Shown here: in pieces, positions 38,454 to 48,074 of the stretch
Layout: each line of letters opens with the position of its first letter
Position numbering within the stretch: position 1 is the stretch's first letter
Translations under genes and position numbers: made by a program
Assembly: GCF_007280555.1 (NCBI RefSeq)
Contig: NZ_VKDB01000010.1
Location: 41,869-105,868 of the forward strand
Direction: 5' to 3'
From: Deinococcus detaillensis
Lineage (GTDB): Bacteria > Deinococcota > Deinococci > Deinococcales > Deinococcaceae
DNA: 64,000 nucleotides
The notes under the pieces: generated by a model
Seen by the model: the letters and a program-made list of their open reading frames with translations, nothing else
Databases searched by the model: none
Told to the model about the DNA's origin: nothing

Positions 38454-38638
38454 CTAGACTTTGCTCATGCCCTGAACTGGGTACGGACTGCACTCTCCCA
38501 CGCAACGCCACGACGCGCGTTTCGGGGGATTTTTTGTTTTTGGCAGGTCATTTCCTTTTTGGCAAAGCAGTGGGCCGGCAAACCAAATGGAAAACCAAAC
38601 AAGCACGTGAAGGAAGGCAACACCAGGGAGGGGTCGCT
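38454..38638 (+). promoter_or_regulatory. Promoter and long leader with possible attenuator before DUF4258 gene
   Basis: TAGACT (38454-38459) should start transcription about 170 bases before the coding region, unusually far for this genome. Within the leader, a GC-rich imperfect hairpin around ACGCGCGT is followed by GGGGGATTTTTTGTTTTT (38524-38541), like a terminator inside the leader. AGGGAGGGG (38625-38633) precedes the TTG start. Confidence 0.4.
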
Positions 38639-39241
38639 TTGAAAGAGCAGACAGATTTGATGGCCTTACGCGCTCAGCTCGCCAAAGCTGAGAAGGCCAG
38701 TCGGCGTAAGCCCGCTCCCGCGCCCAAGCCAGCCAACTTGGCCCTCAAGCCGCTCAGCCCGCAGCGCGAAGCTGAGTTGCAGGGGGTCAGCACCGATGAT
38801 TTTTTGCTTTCCCGCGCCCACTCCCGGCTGCGCGAAGCGGTCTACGAAGGCCACTATCACGTCTGCACCCACGCCACCCACCACGCCCGCGCCGAGGGAT
38901 TCTTGGAACACGACATCATGCAGGTGCTGCTGTCCGGGCGGGTAAGGGCCATTTATCCGCAGGAGCGCCGCTGGCTGGTGGCCGGGTACTTTGAAGCCTG
39001 CACCATCAAATTGCCGCTTCACGTCGTCGTGCAGCTTGAAACCGTCCACACTCCGGCGGGTTCGGTGGACTTTTTGGACGTGGTGACAGCCTTTGTGCCC
39101 AAGCATCCGCATCACATCATCAGCCGCGTCCGCCTCGCCGTGCTGCTGCGCTACGACGACGAAACGGTGCAGCACCGGATGTCAGTGGTGGCCAACCGGG
39201 TCGGACACAAAAGCAAAGGCAAGTGGAAACGGGGAGCTTAG
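38639..39241 (+). CDS. DUF4258 domain protein
   Basis: A 200-residue protein. The N-terminal 50 residues are charged and helical (LMALRAQLAKAEKASRRKPAPAPKP). The core SRLREAVYEGHYHVCTHATHHARAEGFLEHDIMQVLLSGRVRAIYPQERR matches DUF4258, a small fold related to toxin-like/RelE-type domains in other bacteria. Its function here is unknown. TTG at 38639 is chosen for the strong ribosome-binding site. An ATG seven codons later is the alternative. Confidence 0.75.
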   Translation: MKEQTDLMALRAQLAKAEKASRRKPAPAPKPANLALKPLSPQREAELQGVSTDDFLLSRAHSRLREAVYEGHYHVCTHATHHARAEGFLEHDIMQVLLSGRVRAIYPQERRWLVAGYFEACTIKLPLHVVVQLETVHTPAGSVDFLDVVTAFVPKHPHHIISRVRLAVLLRYDDETVQHRMSVVANRVGHKSKGKWKRGA

Positions 39242-39250
39242 GCCTTAACC

Positions 39251-39643
39251 CTAAAAAACGCTCCACCCGCTGTTGTATTCGGGGCAGGCCATATTCCAGA
39301 TGCTCTGGCTGAGCAGCGCGTTGCTGACCGAGAGGACTGTGCCGCTGCCGCGATTGACCGAAGTGACGCCGCTCGGGGCTTTGACGCTGAGGAGGCAAGC
39401 CGGATTGGCCGAATCTTTGCCAAATTGCACGGTGCTGCGAACAGCGTTGGCCCGCACATACAAAATCTCTTTGAAATTCACGAGGTAGCTGCGCGAAGCC
39501 GTATCGGTGGACGAGGGGGTCTGTGCCGCCGAGCACTCTGCTCCGCAGCGCTGGACAGCCACGCTTTGGCCGCTCAGCACAGGCGCAGTTGGTACGGTTC
39601 CACAAGCCACCAACATCAGCGGCAATACCATGAATTTTTTCAC
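39251..39643 (-). CDS. Putative lipoprotein of unknown function
   Basis: A 130-residue protein with a lipoprotein signal (MKKFMVLPLMLVACGTVP, lipobox L-V-A-C). The mature part has five cysteines (RCGAECSAAQ, PACLL, MACPEY), likely to form disulfides, and is Ser/Val-rich. No family is recognised. It converges on the DUF4258 gene with nine bases between the stops. Confidence 0.7.
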   Translation of the reverse strand: MKKFMVLPLMLVACGTVPTAPVLSGQSVAVQRCGAECSAAQTPSSTDTASRSYLVNFKEILYVRANAVRSTVQFGKDSANPACLLSVKAPSGVTSVNRGSGTVLSVSNALLSQSIWNMACPEYNSGWSVF

Positions 39644-39895
39644 ATCCCCATCATGACAAGATTGTGGGAGTTTTGTCAGAGTGGCATTGGCATGTTAAAA
39701 AGCTCCTTTTGCAGAAGGAAAATGTGAAAAAGCCCACGTAGGCCTCCTTTCCCATCTGTCTGTTCGAGAAATAAGGACGCCGCACTCCCCAATCAATTAA
39801 GGTTTGATAAATAGTTTGAGACCACGTTTTCGTCCAGTCGCAGAGCAAAAGCGGCCTTACTACTCGCTTCAAAGCGCTGACCTCCTCTGCGACGC

Positions 39896-39901
39896 TATGC
39901 T
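39896..39901 (+). promoter_or_regulatory. -10 box TATGCT, leaderless start of rsmB
   Basis: TATGCT is followed by six bases and the ATG at 39908. The rest of the 39644-39895 gap shows only AT-rich sequence and a short TCCTT/AAGGA inverted repeat. Confidence 0.55.
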
Positions 39902-39907
39902 GAGCAG

Positions 39908-41137
39908 ATGACTGCTGCTTCCCCCAATCCTGCCCGTGAGGTGGCCCTCCGGGTGCTGACCCGCGTGCTCGGCGGCGCTTACGCCTCTGCCGAGCTTGAC
40001 CGTGAACTCAAACGTGCCCATTTGGCGGGCCGCGACTCGGGCCTAGCCACCCAACTGGTCTACGGCACCTTGCGCCACTACCGGCGGCTCAACGCCGCGC
40101 TGACACCGCTGCTTCAGGAAAGTACCCGGGACAGCACCCGCGCCGTGCTGCTGGCCGGAGCGTACGAAAAATTCGTGCTGGAAACGCCGGTTCACGCTGT
40201 GGTCAACGAGTACGTGGACTTGGCACGCGGCGGCTTCGGCCCGCCTGGACTGGTCAACGCGGTGCTGCGGCGCTTGGAGCGGCTGCCCAATGTCTCGGCT
40301 TTGCCCGAATGGTTGGAAGCCGAGCTGCAGGACGCCTACGGTTCACAGGCGCGGGCGGTGCAGGAGAGCTTGCTCGAACCTCAACCGCTCTGGCTGCGGC
40401 TGACGCCTGAAGGCGTGGGTGCCCTGCGCGGCGAGGGCAGCGAAGTGGAAGAAGGTCACGGCGACGTTTACCGCGTCTCACTTTCACGGCCTCTGGGCGT
40501 CACCTCGGCGTTCAAGAGTGGCTGGGCGCAGCCGATCAATCCGGCGAGCTTTGCTTGTGTGTTGGCCCTCGGTGAAGTAGAGGGCGTGCGGGTGCTGGAC
40601 TTGGCGGGCGGCGCGGGCGTCAAGGCGGCCATGCTGGCTTCTAGGGGCGCACAAGTCACCAGCGTTGATGCCAACGAGAAAAAAGCACGCCCAGCGCGGC
40701 AAAATATGGGTAGGCTGCACCTCAAAGCCGAGTTTTTGACCGCAGATTTGACCCGGACGCCTTCCGATCTGGCCCCCGCCCAATTGGTCTTGCTGGACGC
40801 GCCTTGCAGCGGCAGCGGCACCCTGCGTGCTCACCCCGAAATCGCTTTGCGCCTGACCGAGCAGACCGTCAGCGAACTGGCCGAGCTGCAAGCCAAGCTT
40901 CTCCGTGCCTGTGCGCCGCTGGTGGCACCGGGCGGCACACTCGTCTACAGCGTGTGCAGCATCAGTGCTTCCGAGGGGCCAGCGCAAATGCAGCGCTTTT
41001 TGGCCGATCATCCCGACTTCGCGCCCGCGCCACTGCCCGATTTGCTGGTGCCCGTAACTGAGCGGGGCGCAGGCGTACTCACCATGATGCAGGGCGGCAT
41101 AGACGGGTTTTATATCGCCCGGTTGCAGCGGCGCTAG
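39908..41137 (+). CDS. rsmB: 16S rRNA (cytosine-967) C5-methyltransferase
   Basis: A 409-residue protein. The N-terminal NusB-like RNA-binding domain ([29 protein letters not shown]) is followed by a Rossmann methyltransferase. Motif I is [16 protein letters not shown], motif IV is [17 protein letters not shown] and motif VI is [13 protein letters not shown] with the catalytic cysteine. It methylates C967 (E. coli numbering) using S-adenosylmethionine. It is somewhat shorter than E. coli RsmB (429). Confidence 0.92.
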   Translation: MTAASPNPAREVALRVLTRVLGGAYASAELDRELKRAHLAGRDSGLATQLVYGTLRHYRRLNAALTPLLQESTRDSTRAVLLAGAYEKFVLETPVHAVVNEYVDLARGGFGPPGLVNAVLRRLERLPNVSALPEWLEAELQDAYGSQARAVQESLLEPQPLWLRLTPEGVGALRGEGSEVEEGHGDVYRVSLSRPLGVTSAFKSGWAQPINPASFACVLALGEVEGVRVLDLAGGAGVKAAMLASRGAQVTSVDANEKKARPARQNMGRLHLKAEFLTADLTRTPSDLAPAQLVLLDAPCSGSGTLRAHPEIALRLTEQTVSELAELQAKLLRACAPLVAPGGTLVYSVCSISASEGPAQMQRFLADHPDFAPAPLPDLLVPVTERGAGVLTMMQGGIDGFYIARLQRR

Positions 41138-41250
41138 GCGGGAGCGCCGACAGGAGCCACGTTTCAAGCCTCCGTCTCACGCCTTTTGCCCTGTGTTGAC
41201 GGGCCTGCCCTCGATGCGGGGCAGAAGTTTGATCGTCAGCACTTAGCAAC

Positions 41251-41283
41251 AAAAAAAGCCGCCCCGCGAGGCGACTTTTTTTT
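41251..41283. terminator. Bidirectional terminator between rsmB and sucD
   Basis: Seven A, a GC-rich stem (AGCCGCC/GGCGACT, better paired on the minus strand through a G-U pair) and eight T. It lies 13 bases after the sucD stop. Confidence 0.8.
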
Positions 41284-41295
41284 GACCTGAAATCC

Positions 41296-42197
<902 letters not shown>

Positions 42198-42201
<4 letters not shown>

Positions 42202-43376
42202 TTCTTGTCTCCGGCGGTGTTGGAGTCTGCTTTGTTGGCATCGGCGGCAGCGGCTTCAGCGGCTTGGAACATATCGGGGTACATCTGAATCAAGGGGCTG
42301 TTGACTTCGGCCAGCAGCGCTTTGGCTTCGGTCTCGGCGGTTCCGGCAATGCGCATGCGTACTGGCTTGGTCAAAATGCCTTCGTTCAGCGCCTGAATCA
42401 CGCCTTTGGCCACTTCGTCGGCGCGGGTGATGCCGCCGAAAATGTTGATGAAGATGGCTTTGACGTCGCTGTCTTTGCTGACCAGTTTGACGGCGTTGTA
42501 AACGATCTCGGCTTTTGCGCCGCCGCCGATGTCGAGGAAGTTGGCGGGCTTGGCTCCGGCGCGGTTGACCACGTCCAGAGAAGTCATCACGATGCCTGCG
42601 CCGTTGCCCAGCACGCCCACGTTGCCGTTATCCAGCTTGACGTAAGCGAAGCCGTACTTGGCCGCTTCGATTTCTAGGGGGTGCTCGGCTTCGGTTTCGC
42701 GCCAGCTCAGCAAATCTTGGTGGCGGTACATGGCGTTGTCGTCGATCTCGAACTTGGTGTCGAGCGCCAGGGGCGTGCCGTCGGCGTCGATGAACAGCGG
42801 GTTGATTTCCACCAACACGGCGTCGCGCTCTAAAGCGGCCTTGCTCATTTTGACCATCATGTCGGCAATTTTGTTGAGGTTGCCTTTAAATCCGGCCTTG
42901 ATGGCGACTTCGCGGGCCTCGTAAGGGCGCAGGCCCGTCACGGGATCGACGCGGTGGTGAATGATCTTTTCGGGCGTGGCAGCGGCGACTTCTTCGATCT
43001 CCACGCCGCCCTCGGCGGAAGCCATCAAGGTGAAGCTCTGCACGTTGCGGTCAACGATCATGCCGACGTAATATTCCACGCCCGCATCGATGTCCACCGC
43101 TTTGGTGACGAGCACTTTGTTGACGGTCAGGCCCTTGATGTCCATGCCCAGAATCTTCTCGGCGTTTTCAAAAGCCTTGTCGATGGTGGGGCTGAATTTG
43201 ACGCCGCCGGCTTTACCGCGCCCGCCGACGTGGACTTGCGCCTTGACCACGACCGGCTGGCCGTACTCGCGGGCAATAGTGCGCACCTCGTCGGGGGTGT
43301 AGGCCACTTTGCCGTCCTGCACGTTGACGCCGAACTGACGCAGAATTTCCTTGCCTTGGTATTCGTGAAGTTTCAC
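42198..43376 (-). CDS. sucC: Succinyl-CoA synthetase beta subunit
   Basis: A 392-residue ATP-grasp subunit: [19 protein letters not shown] at the start, [46 protein letters not shown] and [14 protein letters not shown]. It binds nucleotide and succinate. The start codon is GTG with AAAGGAG six bases upstream. The C-terminus has an Ala-rich tail ([15 protein letters not shown]) beyond the usual end. Minus-strand TATACT near 43489 may be the operon -10. Confidence 0.96.
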
Positions 43377-43517
43377 TGTGACTCCTTTTCAAAAAAAGTT
43401 GGTCAAGAAGGGTGGGCGGCTTTAAGCTGCGCCGCTTGGGGTTGTTGCGGTGTGAGTTGTGCGGTACTGCTTTCCCGATATAGGAGTATACCCGCTGAGG
43501 CTGCCCTCTCATCTATA

Positions 43518-43570
43518 GCCCGCCTTGTTGTTCCTGACTCAAGAACAGGGTCAGGAACAACAAGGCGGGC
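43518..43570. repeat. 53-nt hairpin with 21-bp perfect arms
   Basis: Bases 43518-43538 and 43550-43570 are perfect reverse complements around an 11-nt loop. The stem starts GCCCGCCTTGTTG. It lies 14 bases past the stop of the minus-strand RHH gene and upstream of sucC. It lacks a T tract, so it may be an intergenic palindromic element rather than a simple terminator. Confidence 0.7.
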
Positions 43571-43583
43571 GCTTGGCCTGCTT

Positions 43584-43838
43584 CTAGTTTTCCTCGTTGT
43601 CCATCTCAGCCCGCGTTTGCAGCCAGGCCGAGAGCAGTTCGTCCACCAACTCCGAAACGCTTTCGCCGCCTTCTTGCTTGACTTCCTTCCAGACCGCCCG
43701 CAGGATTTCTTTACGGACATAAACGATTTCGAGCGGTTCTGAACTGTTGGGGTCGGGCTTGGTCTTGTCGTGTTTCTTTTTGGGATGGCTGCGTTTGCTG
43801 ACTTTCTGGCCGTCCAAGTACCCGAAGCGGCCTGCCAT
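43584..43838 (-). CDS. Small ribbon-helix-helix-like partner of ParA
   Basis: An 84-residue protein. The N-terminal 35 residues are basic and disordered-looking (VSKRSHPKKKHDKTKPDPNSS). The C-terminal 45 (EIVYVRKEILRAVWKEVKQEGGESVSELVDELLSAWLQ) give a beta strand and two helices in the ribbon-helix-helix arrangement. It starts seven bases after the ParA-like stop. The layout is like ParF/ParG or SopA-type cassettes in which the small DNA-binding protein stimulates the ATPase. The assignment is inference. Confidence 0.7.
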   Translation of the reverse strand: MAGRFGYLDGQKVSKRSHPKKKHDKTKPDPNSSEPLEIVYVRKEILRAVWKEVKQEGGESVSELVDELLSAWLQTRAEMDNEEN

Positions 43839-43845
43839 CAGCAGC

Positions 43846-44457
43846 TCACAGCAGTTCCCGCGACAAGGTCACGATGTCGGCCCAGGCCTGCGCGGCCCTG
43901 TCGTCGCGCACGTCTCTACACAGCACGCCGAGTTCGGCGGCCCGCACGTAAGCGGCGTACGAGCGCACCAAGGTATTGCAAACGGTCACGCCGCCTTCGC
44001 GCAGTTCCTCACGGGCTTCCAAGCCGGCCTTGCCCACCGGCGGCACGCGGTTGATGACCACGCGGGTGCGGCGGCGGGTTTGGGGGTCTTGGTGCAAAAA
44101 AGTCATCAGCTCGGCGGTGGCGTCGAGTTCCAGCATCGACACCCCGCTCGGCACCAAAATCAGATCGGCACGCTCGCCCAGCGCCCGTAAGTCTTTGCGT
44201 TTGGGGCGGCCCTCGGTGTCGATGACGATCACGTCGGCTTCCCTCAATTTTTTGGGCTTGACCTCTTCAGGCTCCAGCACCGGAAACGGCAGGCCTGTCC
44301 CGCGTCTGGCCCAGCGCACCGCGCTGCCGACCCGCCCGTCTTCGTCGATCAGCACGGCGCTCAGGCCGCGTTCCTGAAAAGCGCCGGTCAGGTGGACACT
44401 GAGGGTACTTTTGCCCACACCGCCTTTCTCGGAGGTCACGGCGATCACTTGCGGCAT
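43846..44457 (-). CDS. ParA-family ATPase
   Basis: A 203-residue deviant-Walker ATPase. EKGGVGKSTLSVHL at residues 10-23 carries both P-loop lysines, VIVIDTEGRP is the Walker B region and ADLILVPSGVSMLELDA is the A'' region. It lacks the N-terminal HTH of large ParAs, so it is of the short (ParF/type Ib) class. It probably works with the RHH protein encoded next to it in moving or positioning a DNA region or protein cluster. AGGTGA precedes the ATG. Confidence 0.88.
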   Translation of the reverse strand: MPQVIAVTSEKGGVGKSTLSVHLTGAFQERGLSAVLIDEDGRVGSAVRWARRGTGLPFPVLEPEEVKPKKLREADVIVIDTEGRPKRKDLRALGERADLILVPSGVSMLELDATAELMTFLHQDPQTRRRTRVVINRVPPVGKAGLEAREELREGGVTVCNTLVRSYAAYVRAAELGVLCRDVRDDRAAQAWADIVTLSRELL

Positions 44458-44598
44458 TGGGTGTTCACCTGCTCGTCTTGCACGTTCTTCATGAAGCTCA
44501 GCCTAGCAGGGGAGGCAGGAGGGTATGTCAGGCCTTGATCGGCCCCCAGAACGGGCGGCGTTACAAGCTTGTTCTTCCCACTCCCCGGCCCCCCTTCT

Positions 44599-45687
44599 TC
44601 AGTAGTTGAACTCCACCCGCGCTTTCTCGCTTCCCCGCTCCAGCTTCAGCGCCCAGTTGCCGCTCATCCACAGCCGCGTCTGGCCGCTGAGTTGATTGCC
44701 TTTGGCTTCCAGCGTTAGAAGCTGATCCGGCATCGGGTGATCTAACATTTGCAGGGCGGCGCTGAGCTTGGGCAAGGCGGGCGTCAGCGTCAGCGCCGCG
44801 TCACCCGCTCCGCTGAGCACCAATTGCCCGCTGAGCGTTTGCTGGCCCAGCTTCACCGAAATCGGCACAGCCTGGCGCTGAATAAGCGCGGTGCTCGGCG
44901 GCGGTGAGGTCGCTAGCGCCCCCGACAGGCCCAGCACGCCAAGCAGCAGCGCTCCTTCCAGACTGAGCGGGAGCCATTTTGGGGCGCGAATGCTGAGTCT
45001 GGCGGCCACGGTCAGCCGCACCAACACCGCCGAAAGCAGGGCTAGTTCAATCAGGCCCAGCTTCATCAGGAGCGTCACGCCCCAAGTGCTGCCCCACAGC
45101 GCGGGCCAGAGTGAGGCGAGTGGAATGTGGCCCAGCACGGTGATGACGCCCGAAACGCTCAGCACGGCGAGGCATGACAAAGCCAGCGGCGTAAAGCGGC
45201 GGGTGACAGCGGGGGAGAGCAAACGCCCCCGGAGCGCCCCCAGCGCAAACGCCAGCACGCCGCCCACCCAGATAGACGCCGCCGCCGCGTGCAACATGTC
45301 CAGCAGCAGCCAAACGCCCCCGCGCTCGCCCGCGTGTCCGGCGTTGGAGGTGGCGTAGAGGACGATCAGGCCGCCTGCCCATTCCAACCAGCGCCAGTTT
45401 TGCAGGGCGGCTGCCAGCAGCACCGCTGCGCCGATGATTCGCACAAGGGCCGACTTGCCCGTGCGGGTGGAGGTCAGGAAGTCGGCCACGTCGCTCATGG
45501 CGGTGAAGCCCAGATCAACCAAAGTGCTGCCGACTTCCAGCCCCGCGCCAAGCACGATCAGGGCCGTGCCCAGCCCCAGCCACCACAGCGGCGCGTCCGA
45601 AAGCCGCCAGCGCCGCACCACCACGCCGCCGAGCAGCACGGCGAGGCCGCTGTAAGTCAGCAGCTTGGCGACTTCCAGCCAGCTCAC
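44599..45687 (-). CDS. copD: Copper resistance protein CopD/PcoD-family
   Basis: A 362-residue membrane protein with about eight helices in the first 255 residues. LLLDMLHAAAASIWVGGVLAFALGAL carries the conserved His of CopD. The C-terminal 100 residues (VPISVKLGQQTLSGQLVLSGAGDAALTLTPALPKL) form an outer, beta-rich domain. It should take copper across the membrane from CopC. It begins eight bases after copC, with which it forms an operon. Confidence 0.88.
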   Translation of the reverse strand: MSWLEVAKLLTYSGLAVLLGGVVVRRWRLSDAPLWWLGLGTALIVLGAGLEVGSTLVDLGFTAMSDVADFLTSTRTGKSALVRIIGAAVLLAAALQNWRWLEWAGGLIVLYATSNAGHAGERGGVWLLLDMLHAAAASIWVGGVLAFALGALRGRLLSPAVTRRFTPLALSCLAVLSVSGVITVLGHIPLASLWPALWGSTWGVTLLMKLGLIELALLSAVLVRLTVAARLSIRAPKWLPLSLEGALLLGVLGLSGALATSPPPSTALIQRQAVPISVKLGQQTLSGQLVLSGAGDAALTLTPALPKLSAALQMLDHPMPDQLLTLEAKGNQLSGQTRLWMSGNWALKLERGSEKARVEFNY

Positions 45688-45695
45688 CTAACGCC

Positions 45696-46109
45696 TCATT
45701 TGATGCTGAAAATGGACTGCCCGCTGACCGGATGTCCGTCGTCCGACAAAATGCGCCACATCACCACGTACTGGCCCGCTTTGAGGTGACTTTGCAGCGG
45801 AATACTCAGCTTGGCGGCCATGTTGGATGAACTGGAATAGGTATCGACGCGGGCCTCAGCGTCGTCTTTGAGATTGATCTTCGTCTTGGTAAAAGTCGCC
45901 GCGTCCGTTCCGGCGGGCAGGGCATAGACCTTAAAAGTGGAAAAGCGCAAGTTGACCGGCTCATTGAGCGTCAGAGCTACGGCGCTGGGCGCGGCCACGT
46001 TGCTGCCCTGCGCCGGAACTACCTTAGTGACTTGGGTGTGGGCCAAGGCCGTGCCGATCAGCAAAGCAGCGGACAGGGGAAGCAGTTTGTTCATGGGGGA
46101 ATTTTTCAT
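45696..46109 (-). CDS. copC: Copper-binding protein CopC
   Basis: A 137-residue exported protein. A signal peptide (MNKLLPLSAALLIGTALA) is followed by HTQVTKVVPAQGSNVAAP, where the new N-terminal histidine is the Cu(II) ligand. LTLNEPVNLRFSTFKVY and MWRILSDDGHPVSGQSIFSI (with the ligand His in DGHP) complete the CopC fold. GAGGAG six bases upstream selects the ATG at 46107-46109, which adds five residues before MNKLL. It delivers copper to CopD. Confidence 0.92.
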   Translation of the reverse strand: MKNSPMNKLLPLSAALLIGTALAHTQVTKVVPAQGSNVAAPSAVALTLNEPVNLRFSTFKVYALPAGTDAATFTKTKINLKDDAEARVDTYSSSSNMAAKLSIPLQSHLKAGQYVVMWRILSDDGHPVSGQSIFSIK

Positions 46110-46219
46110 ACATCTCCTCAGTCGGGGATGAGCCGTTGAACTCGCCCCCTTTGACACGCAGAGAGCTGAGGTATGGGCGCTAGCAGCAGCGAGCGCTCAC
46201 GCCTCAGCGGCTTAAAGCC

Positions 46220-46675
46220 TTACTTCACTGCCGTTTTGCTGGCGGGCAGCTGCGGATCGGTGCCGTCCCACGCCACGACGCTGCCGTCGGCGTATTTTTG
46301 GTAGATGTTCCAACTCAAGTCGCCTGCCACCGCCGGATTGCGGGCCTGAAAGAAAAAGCGGGCGTATTCTATGGGCGCAATTTTGCCTTTCCAGGTGACT
46401 TCCGTGACGAGTCCAGCGTCATCGGTTTTGGTGGTGCGGACGAATCCCGGCGTCACTTGAAAGCGGGTGATGCTCACACCTTTGGGCACCACCAAACGAA
46501 CTTCGGTGGTCGCCATGTCTTTTTCGACCGGCACGTTCAGGCGGTAAGTTTCGCTCGCGCCCGCCATACTCTCGGCTGCGCCCGTTTCAGTGCGGACAAC
46601 GGCGTGGGCAAGAGCGGGCGCGGCGCTCAGCACGGCGGCAGCGATCAGGGCGGTCAGGGTGTTGGAATGGTTCAT
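46220..46675 (-). CDS. ycnI: YcnI-family (DUF1775) copper-binding protein
   Basis: A 151-residue exported protein. After the signal ([15 protein letters not shown]), the mature protein begins [13 protein letters not shown], with an N-terminal His as in YcnI copper sites. [20 protein letters not shown] and [10 protein letters not shown] are DUF1775 features. A tryptophan brace residue occurs in VTWKGKI and VVAWDGTD. It lacks the usual C-terminal membrane anchor. The neighbourhood (copC, copD, DUF2946-like) supports a copper role. Confidence 0.9.
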   Translation of the reverse strand: MNHSNTLTALIAAAVLSAAPALAHAVVRTETGAAESMAGASETYRLNVPVEKDMATTEVRLVVPKGVSITRFQVTPGFVRTTKTDDAGLVTEVTWKGKIAPIEYARFFFQARNPAVAGDLSWNIYQKYADGSVVAWDGTDPQLPASKTAVK

Positions 46676-46722
46676 GTCTACCTCTTGGGATTGAGTGGGG
46701 GTTCAAAATTTAAGAACTCACT

Positions 46723-47247
46723 TCATCCAAGAGGCGGAGCGCGTGCCCGTTTAGAGCCCAGCAGCGGGCGCGGCGCGGCGGGTATGTGGGCCAGTTGGTG
46801 GGCCGTTTGGACATACTCGGGGGCCAGAAGCTCAACAGAGAAGGCCGCCAGCGCGAAAGCCGCCGTGAAGCAAAATGGGCAGTGTCCGGCGTGGCCCTGC
46901 TGATTTGGAGTGTCCGGCGTAGGCGCGGGCGGCGCGTTGGCGTTGTGGGTCTTGGTGTGGTGATCGTGCGCCGCTGGGAGCTGAGCTGCTGTGGGCTTGG
47001 CTGCTGGGAGATTGGCTACGCTATGGCCCGCCTGCTCAGCAGGGGTGTCCATCTGGGCCGTTTCCGGCTCAGTCATAGGCTTTTCGGCCAGCGGCGCGGC
47101 TTGGCTGGCCGCCCCGCCCATCAGCATGCCTGACATGTCCATCGACGCCGGCATGCCTTGTTGCCGGGTCATAAAAGCAAACGACGCCAGCAGCCACAGC
47201 AGCGCGGCGAGCGTACGCTGAAAGCGGTGAATGGCTGGGCGGCGCAT
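46723..47247 (-). CDS. DUF2946-like His/Met-rich envelope protein
   Basis: A 174-residue protein. The N-terminal membrane segment (RTLAALLWLLASFAF) is followed by a Met-rich stretch (GMPASMDMSGMLMGG), a long Pro/Ala linker, His-rich AHDHHTKTHNANAP, and HAGHCPFCFTAAFALAAFSV with the C-P-x-C pair typical of DUF2946. Met, His and Cys ligands and the adjoining copC/copD/ycnI suggest copper binding. A minus-strand TAAGCT ends eight bases before the chosen ATG. Confidence 0.75.
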   Translation of the reverse strand: MRRPAIHRFQRTLAALLWLLASFAFMTRQQGMPASMDMSGMLMGGAASQAAPLAEKPMTEPETAQMDTPAEQAGHSVANLPAAKPTAAQLPAAHDHHTKTHNANAPPAPTPDTPNQQGHAGHCPFCFTAAFALAAFSVELLAPEYVQTAHQLAHIPAAPRPLLGSKRARAPPLG

Positions 47248-47312
47248 GGACGCTGAGCTTAGCGCAAGCAAACGAGGACAAAACAGCCGAAACCCCCGCC
47301 AAAATAAGCGGT

Positions 47313-47552
47313 ATGACTGAATCTTCCCCGCCAGAAACCCAACTCCAAATCCTGCTGGACTGTCCGCCGTACTGGATTGCCCACGCTATGCAGGAGCAAG
47401 GCAGCCGCTTTTTTCAGCATCTCGGCGCGGCTCTGGCTGCCGCCGACCTCGCCAACCGCCGCCTCATTTACCAAACTTGGCCCGCCGAATGTTGGGACTT
47501 TTACTTGCGCGGCCTGACCTTGCAGCGGGCCGAAGAAGGCGAAGAAGCGTAG
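47313..47552 (+). CDS. Unknown small protein
   Basis: A 79-residue soluble protein (LLDCPPYWIAHAMQEQGSRFFQHLGAALAAADLANRRLIYQTWPAECWDFYLRGL) with two cysteines and an aromatic-rich, helical sequence. It sits 46 bases upstream of msrB and diverges from the copper cluster. No family is recognised. Its reading-frame quality and regular composition favour a real gene. Confidence 0.65.
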   Translation: MTESSPPETQLQILLDCPPYWIAHAMQEQGSRFFQHLGAALAAADLANRRLIYQTWPAECWDFYLRGLTLQRAEEGEEA

Positions 47553-47586
47553 AGGATTTTAGAAAGGCCTCCACATTTAGCTGCTC

Positions 47587-47592
47587 TAAACT
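47587..47592 (+). promoter_or_regulatory. -10 box TAAACT, leaderless start of msrB
   Basis: TAAACT is followed by GGGGTC and the ATG at 47599, with no Shine-Dalgarno sequence. Confidence 0.6.
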
Positions 47593-47598
47593 GGGGTC

Positions 47599-48066
<468 letters not shown>

Positions 48067-48074
48067 ACTGCCGT

